Source: Aquimarina sp. U1-2 (GTDB taxonomy: Bacteria; Bacteroidota; Bacteroidia; Flavobacteriales; Flavobacteriaceae). From it: 64,000 nt of DNA. The notes beneath the pieces are model-generated. The model saw nothing but the letters and a program-made list of their open reading frames with translations. It did no database searches and was not told where the DNA came from. The DNA is taken from assembly GCF_017897595.1 (NCBI RefSeq), contig NZ_JAGKIK010000013.1, positions 1-64,000 on the forward strand, written 5' to 3'. A program made the position numbers and the translations under genes. Numbering within the stretch: position 1 is the stretch's first letter; each line of letters opens with the position of its first letter. Of this stretch, positions 33,996 to 42,356 are shown in pieces.

Positions 33996-34446
33996 CAATA
34001 TTAATTGATTGTTCTTTAGTATACCCAAAATTTAACTGAGAAGTCATCCTGAATTCATTTCAGGATCTCATGAAGTTTATTTTCAGTAAATTAAGGATGA
34101 GAAGCTGAAACAAACCTGTGCTGAACTCGTTTCAGTATTCAGCTTGACGCAAATCGTTTAGGTTAAATTACGGATATTCACACAATATTATGTATTAAAA
34201 CACATATTTTTTCGACCAATACTTTAATTTAGTGAACTGGTTTAAACTTTTTTGATTTAAGCAGGACCGACCGATAGGAAGGTGCCAGATGGTGCGATTG
34301 CAAAAGATTTTGTGCTTAGATGAAGTGATTTTTTACTTGCATAGCGGCGCTACGGAAGTCAAAAATTATAAAATGTAAGTGCAAAACGGCATTTTTTTAG
34401 CAAATTGAAAAAAGTTTAAACCAGTTCAGTATTTAAATGATGCGCT
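33996..34446. other. Intergenic region made mostly of repeats
   Basis: No gene is visible. A REP-like stretch with hairpins (ATCCTGAA/TTCAGGAT at 34048-34068 and further TTCAG-type hairpins to 34160) is followed by the 200-base inverted-repeat element at 34231-34430. Confidence 0.5.
34231..34430. repeat. 200-bp inverted-repeat element (MITE-like), copy A
   Basis: Ends are a perfect 20-bp inverted repeat (34234-34253 with 34408-34427, GAACTGGTTTAAACTTTTTT and complement). The internal near-palindrome 34339-34355 matches the reverse complement of 5021-5037 in copy B with one difference. It has no coding capacity. It ends 17 bases before the msrB start and so may carry promoter or terminator activity. 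Confidence 0.7.
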
Positions 34447-34941
34447 ATGCAAAAATTATTCATGTTATTTATAGGTTTTCAACTAATGAGCTGTAGTGGA
34501 ACGGCTCAAAAAAATCAGAATACCGAAACAAAAACATATCCGGTCTCAAAAACAAAGGCTGAATGGAAAGAAATATTATCACCAGAGCAGTTCTATATTT
34601 TACGACAAGTAGGTACCGAAAGACCATTTTCGAGCCCATTAAATAAAATTTATAAACCGGGTACATTTTATTGTGCAGGTTGTAAAACACCTCTGTATGA
34701 AGGTGAACACAAATTTGATAGTGGTACGGGATGGCCTAGTTTTGATCGAGCTATAGAAGGTAGTGTCGACAAAGATGTAGACTATAAACTAGGATATGCT
34801 CGATCTGAGTTGTTATGTAGTACATGCGGGGGTCATTTGGGACATGTATTTAATGATGGTCCAAGAGAAACTACAGGAATGAGACATTGTATCAATGGTG
34901 ATGCATTGGTATTCGAGCCTAAAAACACAAAACATGAGTAA
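34447..34941 (+). CDS. msrB: Peptide-methionine (R)-S-oxide reductase, lipoprotein form
   Basis: 164 aa. The signal sequence ends in Leu-Met-Ser-Cys (residue 16), so it is a lipoprotein facing the periplasm or surface. The MsrB domain has both zinc CxxC pairs (Cys-Ala-Gly-Cys and Cys-Ser-Thr-Cys) and the catalytic Cys of Arg-His-Cys-Ile-Asn. The usual resolving Cys in Ser-Gly-Cys-Gly-Trp-Pro is Thr here (Ser-Gly-Thr-Gly-Trp-Pro), so recycling must use another route. The last 8 bases overlap the next msrB. Confidence 0.9.
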   Translation: MQKLFMLFIGFQLMSCSGTAQKNQNTETKTYPVSKTKAEWKEILSPEQFYILRQVGTERPFSSPLNKIYKPGTFYCAGCKTPLYEGEHKFDSGTGWPSFDRAIEGSVDKDVDYKLGYARSELLCSTCGGHLGHVFNDGPRETTGMRHCINGDALVFEPKNTKHE

Positions 34942-35329
34942 GTATCCCATACAAAAATCGGAGGCCGAGTGGAAAGCACAGTTATCTGAAGAACAATATC
35001 GAGTGTTACGACAAAAAGGAACTGAAAGACCTTTTACCGGCGCGTTCAATATGCACTTTGATAAAGGAACGTATACGTGTATGGCCTGTAATGCTGCTTT
35101 ATTTGAAAGTAATTCTAAATTTGATTCGGGTTGCGGCTGGCCAAGTTTTGACGAAGCTATCGATGGAAGTATTGAATACGTAAGAGACACCTCTCATGGG
35201 ATGATACGTACAGAGATCCTATGTGCCAATTGCGGTAGTCACCTGGGTCATGTTTTTGATGATGGCCCTACCCAAACCGGTCAGCGATATTGTGTAAACT
35301 CGGTAAGCATTGATTTTGATAATTCGTAA
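34934..35329 (+). CDS. msrB: Peptide-methionine (R)-S-oxide reductase, cytoplasmic form
   Basis: 131 aa from the ATG at 34934, which lies within the end of the upstream msrB (8-base overlap), so translation is coupled. It lacks a signal sequence. The MsrB domain has Cys-Met-Ala-Cys and Cys-Ala-Asn-Cys zinc pairs, the full [10 protein letters not shown] with resolving Cys, and the catalytic Cys of Gln-Arg-Tyr-Cys-Val-Asn-Ser. The two genes give reductase in two compartments from one transcript. Confidence 0.95.
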   Translation: MSKYPIQKSEAEWKAQLSEEQYRVLRQKGTERPFTGAFNMHFDKGTYTCMACNAALFESNSKFDSGCGWPSFDEAIDGSIEYVRDTSHGMIRTEILCANCGSHLGHVFDDGPTQTGQRYCVNSVSIDFDNS

Positions 35330-35385
35330 CCAAATTTTGGAACACTTATTGATAATTAAATTAGAACTATTTAATATTATTCATT

Positions 35386-35925
35386 ATGAAAAAAATTTTC
35401 GCATTAGTTTGTTTTACAACGCTACTATTAACTTCCTGCTCAAACGATGATGATGCTATCGATTTTGATACTATCGGAACCACAATAGATTTAGATCCCG
35501 TAACTTTTGGAGCGCCTGATTTTGCAGTAACCTTTTCTTTTATTGATAATAATATTGAAGTTTTTGATTCGGATGTTGTTCAAGTATTTCGTAGAGAAGG
35601 AACAGCTAATGGTGAACCTTTATGGGAACCTTTGCCTACTGCTTCTTTCTTCTTTTTCAATGAAACAACAAATAGTGTGGACGGTTTTTTAAATTATCGA
35701 TATAATTTCACTATTGATGATGTAGAAATTGTTTTAAATTTTGACGTGGCAGATGGTAATCTAGTGGGACCAGAATTTACAACCAATCAAATATTTAGGA
35801 TAGTTGTTCTACCTTCTGCTTTTGCAGAAGATAATGGTATTGATATTCAGAATTATGATGCTTTATCTTCCGCTTTACAGCTAAAATCGAAAACTATTCC
35901 AAAAATGGCAATTCAACAGCAATAA
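35386..35925 (+). CDS. Hypothetical lipoprotein
   Basis: 179 aa with a lipoprotein signal ending in Leu-Leu-Thr-Ser-Cys at residue 18, then an acidic linker (Asn-Asp-Asp-Asp-Ala). The rest is beta-rich with alternating hydrophobic and aromatic residues (Phe-Ala-Val-Thr-Phe-Ser-Phe-Ile-Asp), suggesting a small beta-sandwich at the outer membrane. I do not recognise the family. It follows the msrB pair by about 55 bases and is followed by a terminator. Confidence 0.7.
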   Translation: MKKIFALVCFTTLLLTSCSNDDDAIDFDTIGTTIDLDPVTFGAPDFAVTFSFIDNNIEVFDSDVVQVFRREGTANGEPLWEPLPTASFFFFNETTNSVDGFLNYRYNFTIDDVEIVLNFDVADGNLVGPEFTTNQIFRIVVLPSAFAEDNGIDIQNYDALSSALQLKSKTIPKMAIQQQ

Positions 35926-35948
35926 CATTAAAGATCTTAATATATCTT

Positions 35949-35979
35949 AACGCTTTTTTCTATGAAAAAAGCGTTTTTT
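35949..35979 (+). terminator. Intrinsic terminator after lipoprotein gene
   Basis: Inverted repeat AACGCTTTTTTC/GAAAAAAGCGTT around TAT, followed by TTTT. It lies 24 bases after the lipoprotein stop codon. Confidence 0.85.
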
Positions 35980-36073
35980 AATTTATCCAATGTTTGATTG
36001 TTAGGGAATATGTAATTCCTTTTTTGGTTCGCACAATTATCCTTAAATTCGTGACTTCAAAAAATTGGAATTT

Positions 36074-37465
36074 ATGAGCACATATGATATCATCGTTTTA
36101 GGAAGCGGCCCCGGGGGTTATGTTACAGCTATAAGAGCTTCGCAACTAGGTTTTAAAACTGCAATTGTAGAAAAAGAAAGCCTTGGCGGAGTTTGTTTGA
36201 ACTGGGGATGTATTCCAACAAAAGCACTACTCAAAAGTGCACAGGTTTTTGACTATCTAAAGCATGCTTCAGATTATGGACTTACCATAGAAAAATTTGA
36301 TAAAGACTTTGATGCTGTGGTAAAACGTAGTCGTGGCGTTGCCGAAGGAATGAGTAAAGGAGTTCAGTTTTTGATGAAAAAAAATAAAATTGACGTTATC
36401 GAGGGCTTCGGTAAACTCATATCAGGCAATAAAGTTAGTGTCAAAGATTCAAAAGGAAAATCAAGTGAGCATGAAGCCAAACATATTATCATTGCAACCG
36501 GTGCTCGATCCAGAGAACTTCCTAACTTACCACAAGATGGTAAAAAAGTGATTGGTTATCGCGATGCAATGACTCTGGCAAAGCAACCTAAAAAAATGAT
36601 TGTTGTGGGATCTGGAGCTATTGGAGTTGAGTTTGCTCATTTCTATAATGCCATGGGTACCGAAGTTACAATCGTAGAATACTTACCCAATTTGGTTCCG
36701 TTAGAAGATGAAGAAGTATCTAAGCAATTCGAGCGAAACTTTAAAAAATCAGGTATTAAGGTAATGACCAATGCTTCTGTAGAAAGTGTAGATACCAGTG
36801 GCGAGGGTGTAAAAGCTACAGTCAAAACTAAAAAGGGCGAAGAAACATTAGAAGCAGATATTCTCTTATCTGCTGTTGGTATTAAAACCAATATCGAGAA
36901 TATTGGTCTTGAAGAATTAGGAATAGCAATTGATAAAGATAAGATCGTAGTCAATGATTGGTACCAAACCAATATCCCCGGAGTATATGCTATTGGAGAT
37001 GTGGTAAAAGGCCCTGCTTTAGCTCATGTAGCCTCTGCGGAAGGAATAACCTGTGTAGAAAAAATCGCCGGTATGCATGTAGAACCTATCGATTATGGTA
37101 ATATACCAGGATGTACGTATGCTTCTCCTGAAATCGCCAGTGTCGGAATGACTGAAAAGCAAGCCAAAGAAGCTGGTTTTGACCTTAAAATTGGTAAATT
37201 TCCTTTTTCTGCATCAGGTAAAGCCAGTGCTGCGGGTACAAAAGACGGTTTTGTAAAAGTTATTTTTGATGCCAAATATGGTGAATGGTTGGGGTGTCAT
37301 ATGATTGGTGCAGGAGTCACAGATATGATTGCCGAAGCAGTTTTAGGTAGAAAATTAGAAACTACAGGACATGAAGTACTTAAAGCAGTACACCCACACC
37401 CTACAATGAGTGAAGCAGTGATGGAAGCTGTGGCCGATGCGTATGACGAGGTCATCCACTTGTAA
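36074..37465 (+). CDS. lpdA: Dihydrolipoyl dehydrogenase
   Basis: 463 aa from the ATG at 36074 (the frame also opens at a TTG nine bases upstream). FAD-binding Gly-Ser-Gly-Pro-Gly-Gly-Tyr at the N-terminus, the redox pair in Gly-Gly-Val-Cys-Leu-Asn-Trp-Gly-Cys-Ile-Pro, NAD-binding Gly-Ser-Gly-Ala-Ile-Gly, and the C-terminal His-Pro-His-Pro-Thr-x-Ser-Glu catalytic dyad of the E3 family. It serves the 2-oxo acid dehydrogenase complexes and, because gcvT is at the window end, possibly also the glycine cleavage system. Confidence 0.95.
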   Translation: MSTYDIIVLGSGPGGYVTAIRASQLGFKTAIVEKESLGGVCLNWGCIPTKALLKSAQVFDYLKHASDYGLTIEKFDKDFDAVVKRSRGVAEGMSKGVQFLMKKNKIDVIEGFGKLISGNKVSVKDSKGKSSEHEAKHIIIATGARSRELPNLPQDGKKVIGYRDAMTLAKQPKKMIVVGSGAIGVEFAHFYNAMGTEVTIVEYLPNLVPLEDEEVSKQFERNFKKSGIKVMTNASVESVDTSGEGVKATVKTKKGEETLEADILLSAVGIKTNIENIGLEELGIAIDKDKIVVNDWYQTNIPGVYAIGDVVKGPALAHVASAEGITCVEKIAGMHVEPIDYGNIPGCTYASPEIASVGMTEKQAKEAGFDLKIGKFPFSASGKASAAGTKDGFVKVIFDAKYGEWLGCHMIGAGVTDMIAEAVLGRKLETTGHEVLKAVHPHPTMSEAVMEAVADAYDEVIHL

Positions 37466-37496
37466 TAAAGAAGAAAATCTTATTTGTATACACTAA

Positions 37497-37628
37497 AGAG
37501 GGTGTCTAAAAAGTATTAAAAAACGTCATTACGAAAAATTTTAATTTTGAAGTAATCTGTTTATCAAAAATTTAAGTTCAACAGATTCCTTCGCTTCTCT
37601 CGGAATGACAACTTTTTAGACATCCTCT
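37497..37628. repeat. 132-bp inverted-repeat element
   Basis: The ends (37497-37514 and 37611-37628) are inverted copies with 17 of 18 bases matching. A second inner inverted pair is GTCATTACGA with TCGGAATGAC. It fills the space between two convergent genes and ends one base from the stop of the Dph6-like gene, so it probably also serves as a bidirectional terminator. The inner TTCGGAATGAC type is common in flavobacterial intergenic repeats. Confidence 0.7.
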
Positions 37629-37629
37629 T

Positions 37630-38361
37630 TTATCTTTTAGGCACAAGATCACAATACCAGAAAGAAGTGTCCCAACTATGATCCTGGTTATCTGTAAAAC
37701 AATCGTCTTTAGTATCTGTTGCCGGTTGATAGCTACGAAGTACCTTCTCTCCTATTTCGAAATGGATAGGATTGCTAAAAATGGGACCGTCGAAAACAAA
37801 GGTGTGAAATTCACCATGTTCACCACAAGGATCTACATTTTCTGGCAAATCATTTAAAAATTGTTGATCCAAAATCCTTCCGCAGAAAGACTCATCCAGA
37901 TACTTTGCATTTACACAAACAGTGATGGCTTTAAATCCTAACTGTATACATTCCTGAAAGACCTCTTTTGTATCTCGTTTCCAAAGTGGAAATATCGGTT
38001 GAATACCCACTTTTTTTAACTCATTTTCTCTATAATCACGCAAATCTTCCAAAAAAATGTCACCAAAAACGCAATGTGTATATCCACTTTCTTTTAGAGC
38101 TTTTACGGCAATGGCCATGGTTTTAGTATAGGTTTCCATAGATACCTGTGCAGGAAAAGGTATGGTTCTCAAAGATATACCCAATTGCCTGGCTTGTTGT
38201 TCTAGTAATGCTATTCTTAAACCATGCATTGAGACCCGTTTGTAATCTTGGTTTATAGTCGTAACTAGTTCAGAAACATGAAATTTCTTCTGTTTTTGTA
38301 TATGATATAGCGAAAGAGCAGCATCCTTACCACTACTCCAATTCATATAGGTCTGATTCAT
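37630..38361 (-). CDS. Dph6-like ATP-pyrophosphatase (adenine nucleotide alpha hydrolase)
   Basis: 243 aa. The ATP-PP loop reads Trp-Ser-Ser-Gly-Lys-Asp-Ala-Ala (residues 9-16). The central Gly-Asp-Ile-Phe-Leu-Glu-Asp-Leu-Arg and the C-terminal Pro-Cys-Gly-Glu-His-Gly-Glu-Phe-His-Thr are typical of the diphthine-ammonia ligase (DUF71) family. Bacteria lack diphthamide, so the real substrate is unknown. The start overlaps the aroQ stop by four bases (ATGA), so they are co-translated. Confidence 0.85.
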   Translation of the reverse strand: MNQTYMNWSSGKDAALSLYHIQKQKKFHVSELVTTINQDYKRVSMHGLRIALLEQQARQLGISLRTIPFPAQVSMETYTKTMAIAVKALKESGYTHCVFGDIFLEDLRDYRENELKKVGIQPIFPLWKRDTKEVFQECIQLGFKAITVCVNAKYLDESFCGRILDQQFLNDLPENVDPCGEHGEFHTFVFDGPIFSNPIHFEIGEKVLRSYQPATDTKDDCFTDNQDHSWDTSFWYCDLVPKR

Positions 38362-38780
38362 TTTTGATCTATAAAACTTTGAATGGCAAGTACGTAGCTT
38401 TGCAATCCGAATCCTAGAATAACACCTTTGGCATGGGGTGATATGTAGGATTGATGTCGAAATTCTTCCCTTCCGAAAGTGTTTGAAATATGAACTTCTA
38501 CAACAGGCGTAGTAATAGCCTTGATCGCGTCAGCAATTCCTATAGAAGTATGCGTATAGGCTCCTGCATTCAGGATAACGCCCTCATAATCCTCATCGGC
38601 CTCTTGTATTTTGGTAATCATTTCTCCCTCTATATTGGATTGAAAATAAGCCAGTTCAACTTCTTTGAATTTAAATTGAAGGGCTGTAAAGAATTCAGTA
38701 AATGTCTGATTTCCATAAATTCCCGGTTCTCGCTTTCCTAACAAGTTTAAGTTGGGGCCATTAATAATGATGAGTTTCAT
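38358..38780 (-). CDS. aroQ: 3-dehydroquinate dehydratase, type II
   Basis: 140 aa, normal length. Signature Gly-Pro-Asn-Leu-Asn-Leu-Leu-Gly-Lys-Arg-Glu-Pro near the N-terminus, with Tyr22-type catalytic tyrosine in Gly-Ile-Tyr-Gly, the Asn-Ala-Gly-Ala-Tyr-Thr-His-Thr-Ser stretch, and Glu-Val-His-Ile-Ser-Asn-x-x-Gly-Arg-Glu-Glu-Phe-Arg-His. It catalyses the third step of the shikimate pathway. It is immediately followed by the Dph6-like gene. Confidence 0.95.
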   Translation of the reverse strand: MKLIIINGPNLNLLGKREPGIYGNQTFTEFFTALQFKFKEVELAYFQSNIEGEMITKIQEADEDYEGVILNAGAYTHTSIGIADAIKAITTPVVEVHISNTFGREEFRHQSYISPHAKGVILGFGLQSYVLAIQSFIDQK

Positions 38781-38890
38781 TCGCTATATGTTTGTAAAAT
38801 TGAGGATTAGAGATTAGCCGGTTATATTTTTTGTAATGTCAACTTCTATCTGTAGCGTTTATCATTTTTATTTGGAAGTTGTTTACTTCC

Positions 38891-39523
38891 TTATTGCTGT
38901 ACAGCCGGTTGTTGTCTTCGGTTATTTTTTGTTTTGAATAAATAGCCTACAGATAACTGAAACATCGAAGTATTTGCCGATATATCTAGAACATTGGTAT
39001 CGATTACTTCATTAATGCCCAAAACATAATGAAGCTGAAAAAACAAACCACTCTCCGCTTTATATCCAACTCCAAAATTCCATCCAAAATCAAAATTTTC
39101 GAAAGTATCAAAAAACGCGTCGGTTTCTTCTCCTTCTGATTGCGAACTACTGGCTAGAGTTGCAAATCTAGGGCCCGTTTCGAGACTAAATCTTGGGGTA
39201 AAATAATACTTAGCAATAATAGGTAGTGCCAAATAATTAAGACTTACTTTATTATCTATACCGTTTTCATCTACTGTATAGCCCTGTGCCGAATATAAGA
39301 TTTCTGTTTGAACATAGAATCGTGAAGAAACCGGAAATTCGATTACCGCCCCTAGGTGCATACGTATTCTTGCCTCTGTGTCATCAATATCTCCTGCTAA
39401 ATTGGCATAATTTAATCCGATTTTAAATCCAGCTCGCGTATACAAGGGATCCTCATCTTGTTGTGCCAAAACTAAGGCCGAATACGTAAGCATAAGAATG
39501 AATAAAACAGTCTGTTTTTGCAT
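38891..39523 (-). CDS. Outer membrane beta-barrel protein (PorT-like family)
   Basis: 210 aa with a signal peptide ending near Val-Leu-Ala-Gln. The mature part matches the Bacteroidota outer membrane beta-barrel pattern (Gly-Phe-Lys-Ile-Gly-Leu-Asn-Tyr-Ala-Asn, Phe-Tyr-Val-Gln-Thr-Glu-Ile-Leu-Tyr-Ser, Tyr-Leu-Ala-Leu-Pro-Ile-Ile-Ala-Lys-Tyr-Tyr, closing with Phe-Gln-Leu-Ser-Val-Gly-Tyr-Leu-Phe). It is closely related to the neighbour at 39634, so a local duplication is likely. The precise function is unknown. Confidence 0.85.
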   Translation of the reverse strand: MQKQTVLFILMLTYSALVLAQQDEDPLYTRAGFKIGLNYANLAGDIDDTEARIRMHLGAVIEFPVSSRFYVQTEILYSAQGYTVDENGIDNKVSLNYLALPIIAKYYFTPRFSLETGPRFATLASSSQSEGEETDAFFDTFENFDFGWNFGVGYKAESGLFFQLHYVLGINEVIDTNVLDISANTSMFQLSVGYLFKTKNNRRQQPAVQQ

Positions 39524-39579
39524 AACATTTTTGATTACTACTCAAAAGTAGGTTTATTTTTTAAATGTAGCCAAATAAA

Positions 39580-39610
39580 AAAGCATCTTGATGAAAATTC
39601 AAGATGCTTT
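39580..39610 (-). terminator. Intrinsic terminator between the two beta-barrel genes
   Basis: Perfect 11-bp stem AAAGCATCTTG/CAAGATGCTTT, followed on the minus strand by TTTT. It lies 24 bases downstream of the gene at 39634-40260. Confidence 0.85.
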
Positions 39611-39633
39611 ACAAACGTTATTTAAATAAGGTA

Positions 39634-40260
39634 TTAGAACTTATATCCTACAGAAATTTGAAATACATTGTTGGATATTCTATTGTCATCACCATCTTCC
39701 CTGTCATCGGCAAGATCAGATAACCCTAAATTATAACGAGCATCAAAGAAAATACCCGCTGGTAGTTGATATCCTGCACCAAAATTAAGACCTAAATCTA
39801 TACTTTTGTAAAATTCATCGATATCTTCTTCTGCATCAATACCTTCTCCTTCAACTTTTTCTTTAGCTGAAGTTAAAAATCCTATTTGAGGTCCTGCCTG
39901 AAGACTAAAACCTTCAGCGGCATAAAACTTAGCCATTAAAGGTACATTAATGTAATTTAGCCTAATGGTATTTTCAGTAGAAAACTCTTCACCACTAGTA
40001 GAATCGAACTCAAAATCATCAAACTTTGCACCTTGAGAGGAATAAAGCAATTCTGGAGCAAAAGCAAATTTTTCTGAAATTGGAATTTCCACTATTGCAC
40101 CTAGATGAAATGAGGTACGACCATCAAGATCATCAGTCTCATCACCACCAATACTAGCAAAGTTTACTCCTGCCTTGGCTCCAAATCTAATGTTTTCTTC
40201 TTGCGCAGTTGCTACTATACCTAGTGAAGCTAAAACTGCAAATACTAAAATTTTTTTCAT
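39634..40260 (-). CDS. Outer membrane beta-barrel protein (PorT-like family), paralogue
   Basis: 208 aa with signal peptide ending near Ala-Thr-Ala-Gln. Shares with its neighbour at 38891 the opening Phe-Gly-Ala-Lys-Ala-Gly-Val-Asn-Phe-Ala, Phe-Ala-Pro-Glu-Leu-Leu-Tyr-Ser-Ser-Gln-Gly, Asn-Tyr-Ile-Asn-Val-Pro-Leu-Met-Ala-Lys-Phe-Tyr and a C-terminal Phe-Gln-Ile-Ser-Val-Gly-Tyr-Lys-Phe ending in an aromatic residue as BAM substrates do. Acidic loops (Glu-Gly-Glu-Gly-Ile-Asp-Ala-Glu-Glu) differ between the two. Confidence 0.85.
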   Translation of the reverse strand: MKKILVFAVLASLGIVATAQEENIRFGAKAGVNFASIGGDETDDLDGRTSFHLGAIVEIPISEKFAFAPELLYSSQGAKFDDFEFDSTSGEEFSTENTIRLNYINVPLMAKFYAAEGFSLQAGPQIGFLTSAKEKVEGEGIDAEEDIDEFYKSIDLGLNFGAGYQLPAGIFFDARYNLGLSDLADDREDGDDNRISNNVFQISVGYKF

Positions 40261-40480
40261 TTTATGATTGAATTATAAATTAGTCGGCAAAACTACAGTT
40301 TTTGTCGATATAACTAATTTTTATGTTACTTTTTTTCACAATTTAACAAAATTTGATAGTTATAGTATTGATTATCAATACCATTATAATCTACAATAAT
40401 AATCATAAAATAATATAAACTTTTAAGCGTTTTTTACCAGATAATACTAGTTAAGTACTAATATTTAATAAACAACAATC

Positions 40481-41089
40481 ATGAAAAAAGTAATGTTAAC
40501 TGCAATGGCGGTAGTAAGTTTTGTAACTGCAAAAGCTCAGGATGCTATTGGATCTGAAGGATTTGCTAATGGAGATGTCTTTATCTCTGGTGCCGTAGGC
40601 TATGGATCAACTAAAACAGGAGACACAAAGTCAAATACATTGACTTTAACACCTCGTGTAGGGTATTTTGTTGATTCCAATTTCGTTATTGGATTAAGAG
40701 CCGGATACGTGAGTGAGTCTTTGGAGAATACGGTAATTGAAGATACATTTGTAGAAGAATTAGATATCAACACACTAGAAATAGGTGGTTTTGGTAGATA
40801 TTATAGTACCCCTGCCGATAAATTCTCATTCTTTGGAGAACTGGCAATAAGTTATTTGAGTACTGATACTGATTTTGGAACCGGAGATTTTAAAACAGAT
40901 GGTTTTGGTATCGGTTTCAGCCCTGGAATAAACTATTTTCTTAGTCCTAATATAGCTATAGAAGCAGCTTGGGGTGCGCTATCATACGTTACAGTAGAGC
41001 CAGATTTTGAAGGTGCTGAATCTACAGACACTTTTGAAATTGGATTAGACCTGGATGATATCACTTTAGGTCTGGTCTATAAATTTTAA
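40481..41089 (+). CDS. Outer membrane beta-barrel protein
   Basis: 202 aa with signal peptide ending near Val-Thr-Ala-Lys-Ala-Gln. About eight amphipathic strands and a final Leu-Val-Tyr-Lys-Phe indicate a small barrel. It is more distant from the two minus-strand neighbours than they are from each other and is transcribed divergently from them. A terminator follows. Confidence 0.8.
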   Translation: MKKVMLTAMAVVSFVTAKAQDAIGSEGFANGDVFISGAVGYGSTKTGDTKSNTLTLTPRVGYFVDSNFVIGLRAGYVSESLENTVIEDTFVEELDINTLEIGGFGRYYSTPADKFSFFGELAISYLSTDTDFGTGDFKTDGFGIGFSPGINYFLSPNIAIEAAWGALSYVTVEPDFEGAESTDTFEIGLDLDDITLGLVYKF

Positions 41090-41109
41090 TAAAAAATCTT
41101 TACATTTAA

Positions 41110-41144
41110 AAGAGCCATCCCAATCAGGGATGGTTTTCTTTTTA
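41110..41144 (+). terminator. Intrinsic terminator after beta-barrel gene
   Basis: Stem AGCCATCCC/GGGATGGTT around AATCA, followed by TTTCTTTTT. It lies 21 bases after the stop codon and ahead of the xerD start. Confidence 0.85.
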
Positions 41145-41154
41145 TCTTAGCTTC

Positions 41155-42051
41155 ATGAATTGGAATCATGCCATTAAGGATTATATACACTATTTAAAAA
41201 TAGAACGAGGCCTTTCTGAAAATTCTATTATCAATTACGCTTTAGATCTTCAACGATTGCTAACATTTTTAGAAAAATCAGAAATTAAAGATTCGCCTTT
41301 AGCTATAAATAAAGAAACTTTACAACAATTTGTCTTCGAAACGGCAAAATTGGTCAATGCACGTTCACAATCCCGGATTATTTCCGGATTACGAAGTTTT
41401 TTTAATTATCTGGTTTTCGAGGACTATAGAGAAACGAATCCGATGGATCTCATTGAATCTCCAAAAATTGGCAGAAAACTGCCTGATACCTTATCTGTTG
41501 ATGAAATTGATAACATCATTGCACAAATTGATCTAAGTACGCCTGAAGGAGAGCGTAACAGAGCGATTATTGAAACGTTATATGGTTGCGGACTTCGAGT
41601 TAGCGAATTGACCGAACTAAAATTATCGAATCTATTTTTTGATGAAGGTTTTATAAGTGTCACAGGTAAAGGTGATAAGCAACGCTTTGTACCTATTGGT
41701 AACACCACGCAGAAATATATCAATATCTATATTCGTGAAATAAGAAATCATATGGTCATAAAATCAGGTCATGAGGATACGCTATTTTTGAATCGTAGAG
41801 GCAGCCAGCTCACTAGAGCCATGATTTTTACCATCATTAAGAGATTAGTAGCACAAACCGGACTTCAAAAAAAAGTAAGTCCGCACACCTTTAGACACTC
41901 TTTTGCAACACATCTTCTTGAAAATGGAGCTGATTTAAGGGCTATTCAATTAATGTTGGGCCATGAAAGTATTACAACCACAGAAATTTACATGCATGTA
42001 GATCGAACCCACCTGACTGAAGTGATGAACACTTTTCATCCAAGAAGGTGA
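41155..42051 (+). CDS. xerD: Tyrosine recombinase XerD
   Basis: 298 aa, typical size. N-terminal SAM-like core-binding domain (to about 90), then the catalytic domain with Arg of Cys-Gly-Leu-Arg-Val-Ser-Glu-Leu, Lys in Gly-Lys-Gly-Asp-Lys-Gln-Arg, the His-x-x-Arg of Pro-His-Thr-Phe-Arg-His, His in Leu-Gly-His-Glu-Ser, and the nucleophile Tyr of Glu-Ile-Tyr-Met-His-Val. It resolves chromosome dimers at dif. Its presence near aroQ is conserved in Flavobacteria, so it is a housekeeping recombinase rather than part of a mobile element. Confidence 0.9.
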   Translation: MNWNHAIKDYIHYLKIERGLSENSIINYALDLQRLLTFLEKSEIKDSPLAINKETLQQFVFETAKLVNARSQSRIISGLRSFFNYLVFEDYRETNPMDLIESPKIGRKLPDTLSVDEIDNIIAQIDLSTPEGERNRAIIETLYGCGLRVSELTELKLSNLFFDEGFISVTGKGDKQRFVPIGNTTQKYINIYIREIRNHMVIKSGHEDTLFLNRRGSQLTRAMIFTIIKRLVAQTGLQKKVSPHTFRHSFATHLLENGADLRAIQLMLGHESITTTEIYMHVDRTHLTEVMNTFHPRR

Positions 42052-42356
42052 ATTAAATAACTATAGTATTTAGTTCTATAGACATTCTTTTACCTGCTTT
42101 ACGCGATGCTTACAAGTAAAGTATTCTAGGGCTTTCGAGGTGATAGCACCAAAGTGCTATTTTTAAAAACCGATTTGTTTAAAATCAAACTTTGGTTAAT
42201 ACCTACCTGGCAGACGATACAAGATTAATAACACAATCTTATAGCCCATCAATAACTATGTCTGTAAAAATAATAATTGTAATTAATGGGCTTGAAATGC
42301 TCTTTTACCTGCTCCTTTTAAAATGTAAAACAAATTAGAAAAATCATATGCTATGA
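42052..42356. other. Intergenic region downstream of xerD
   Basis: No gene is visible. It holds the terminator at 42143-42164; the rest is AT-rich with no clear repeats. Confidence 0.5.
42143..42164 (+). terminator. Intrinsic terminator after xerD
   Basis: Perfect 7-bp stem ATAGCAC/GTGCTAT around CAAA, followed by TTTT. It lies about 90 bases after the xerD stop. Confidence 0.65.

Noticed and set aside
41155..42051. XerD-like gene as integrase of a mobile element
   Set aside because: It has the length and motifs of the housekeeping dif recombinase and lies among core genes far from the tail cluster.
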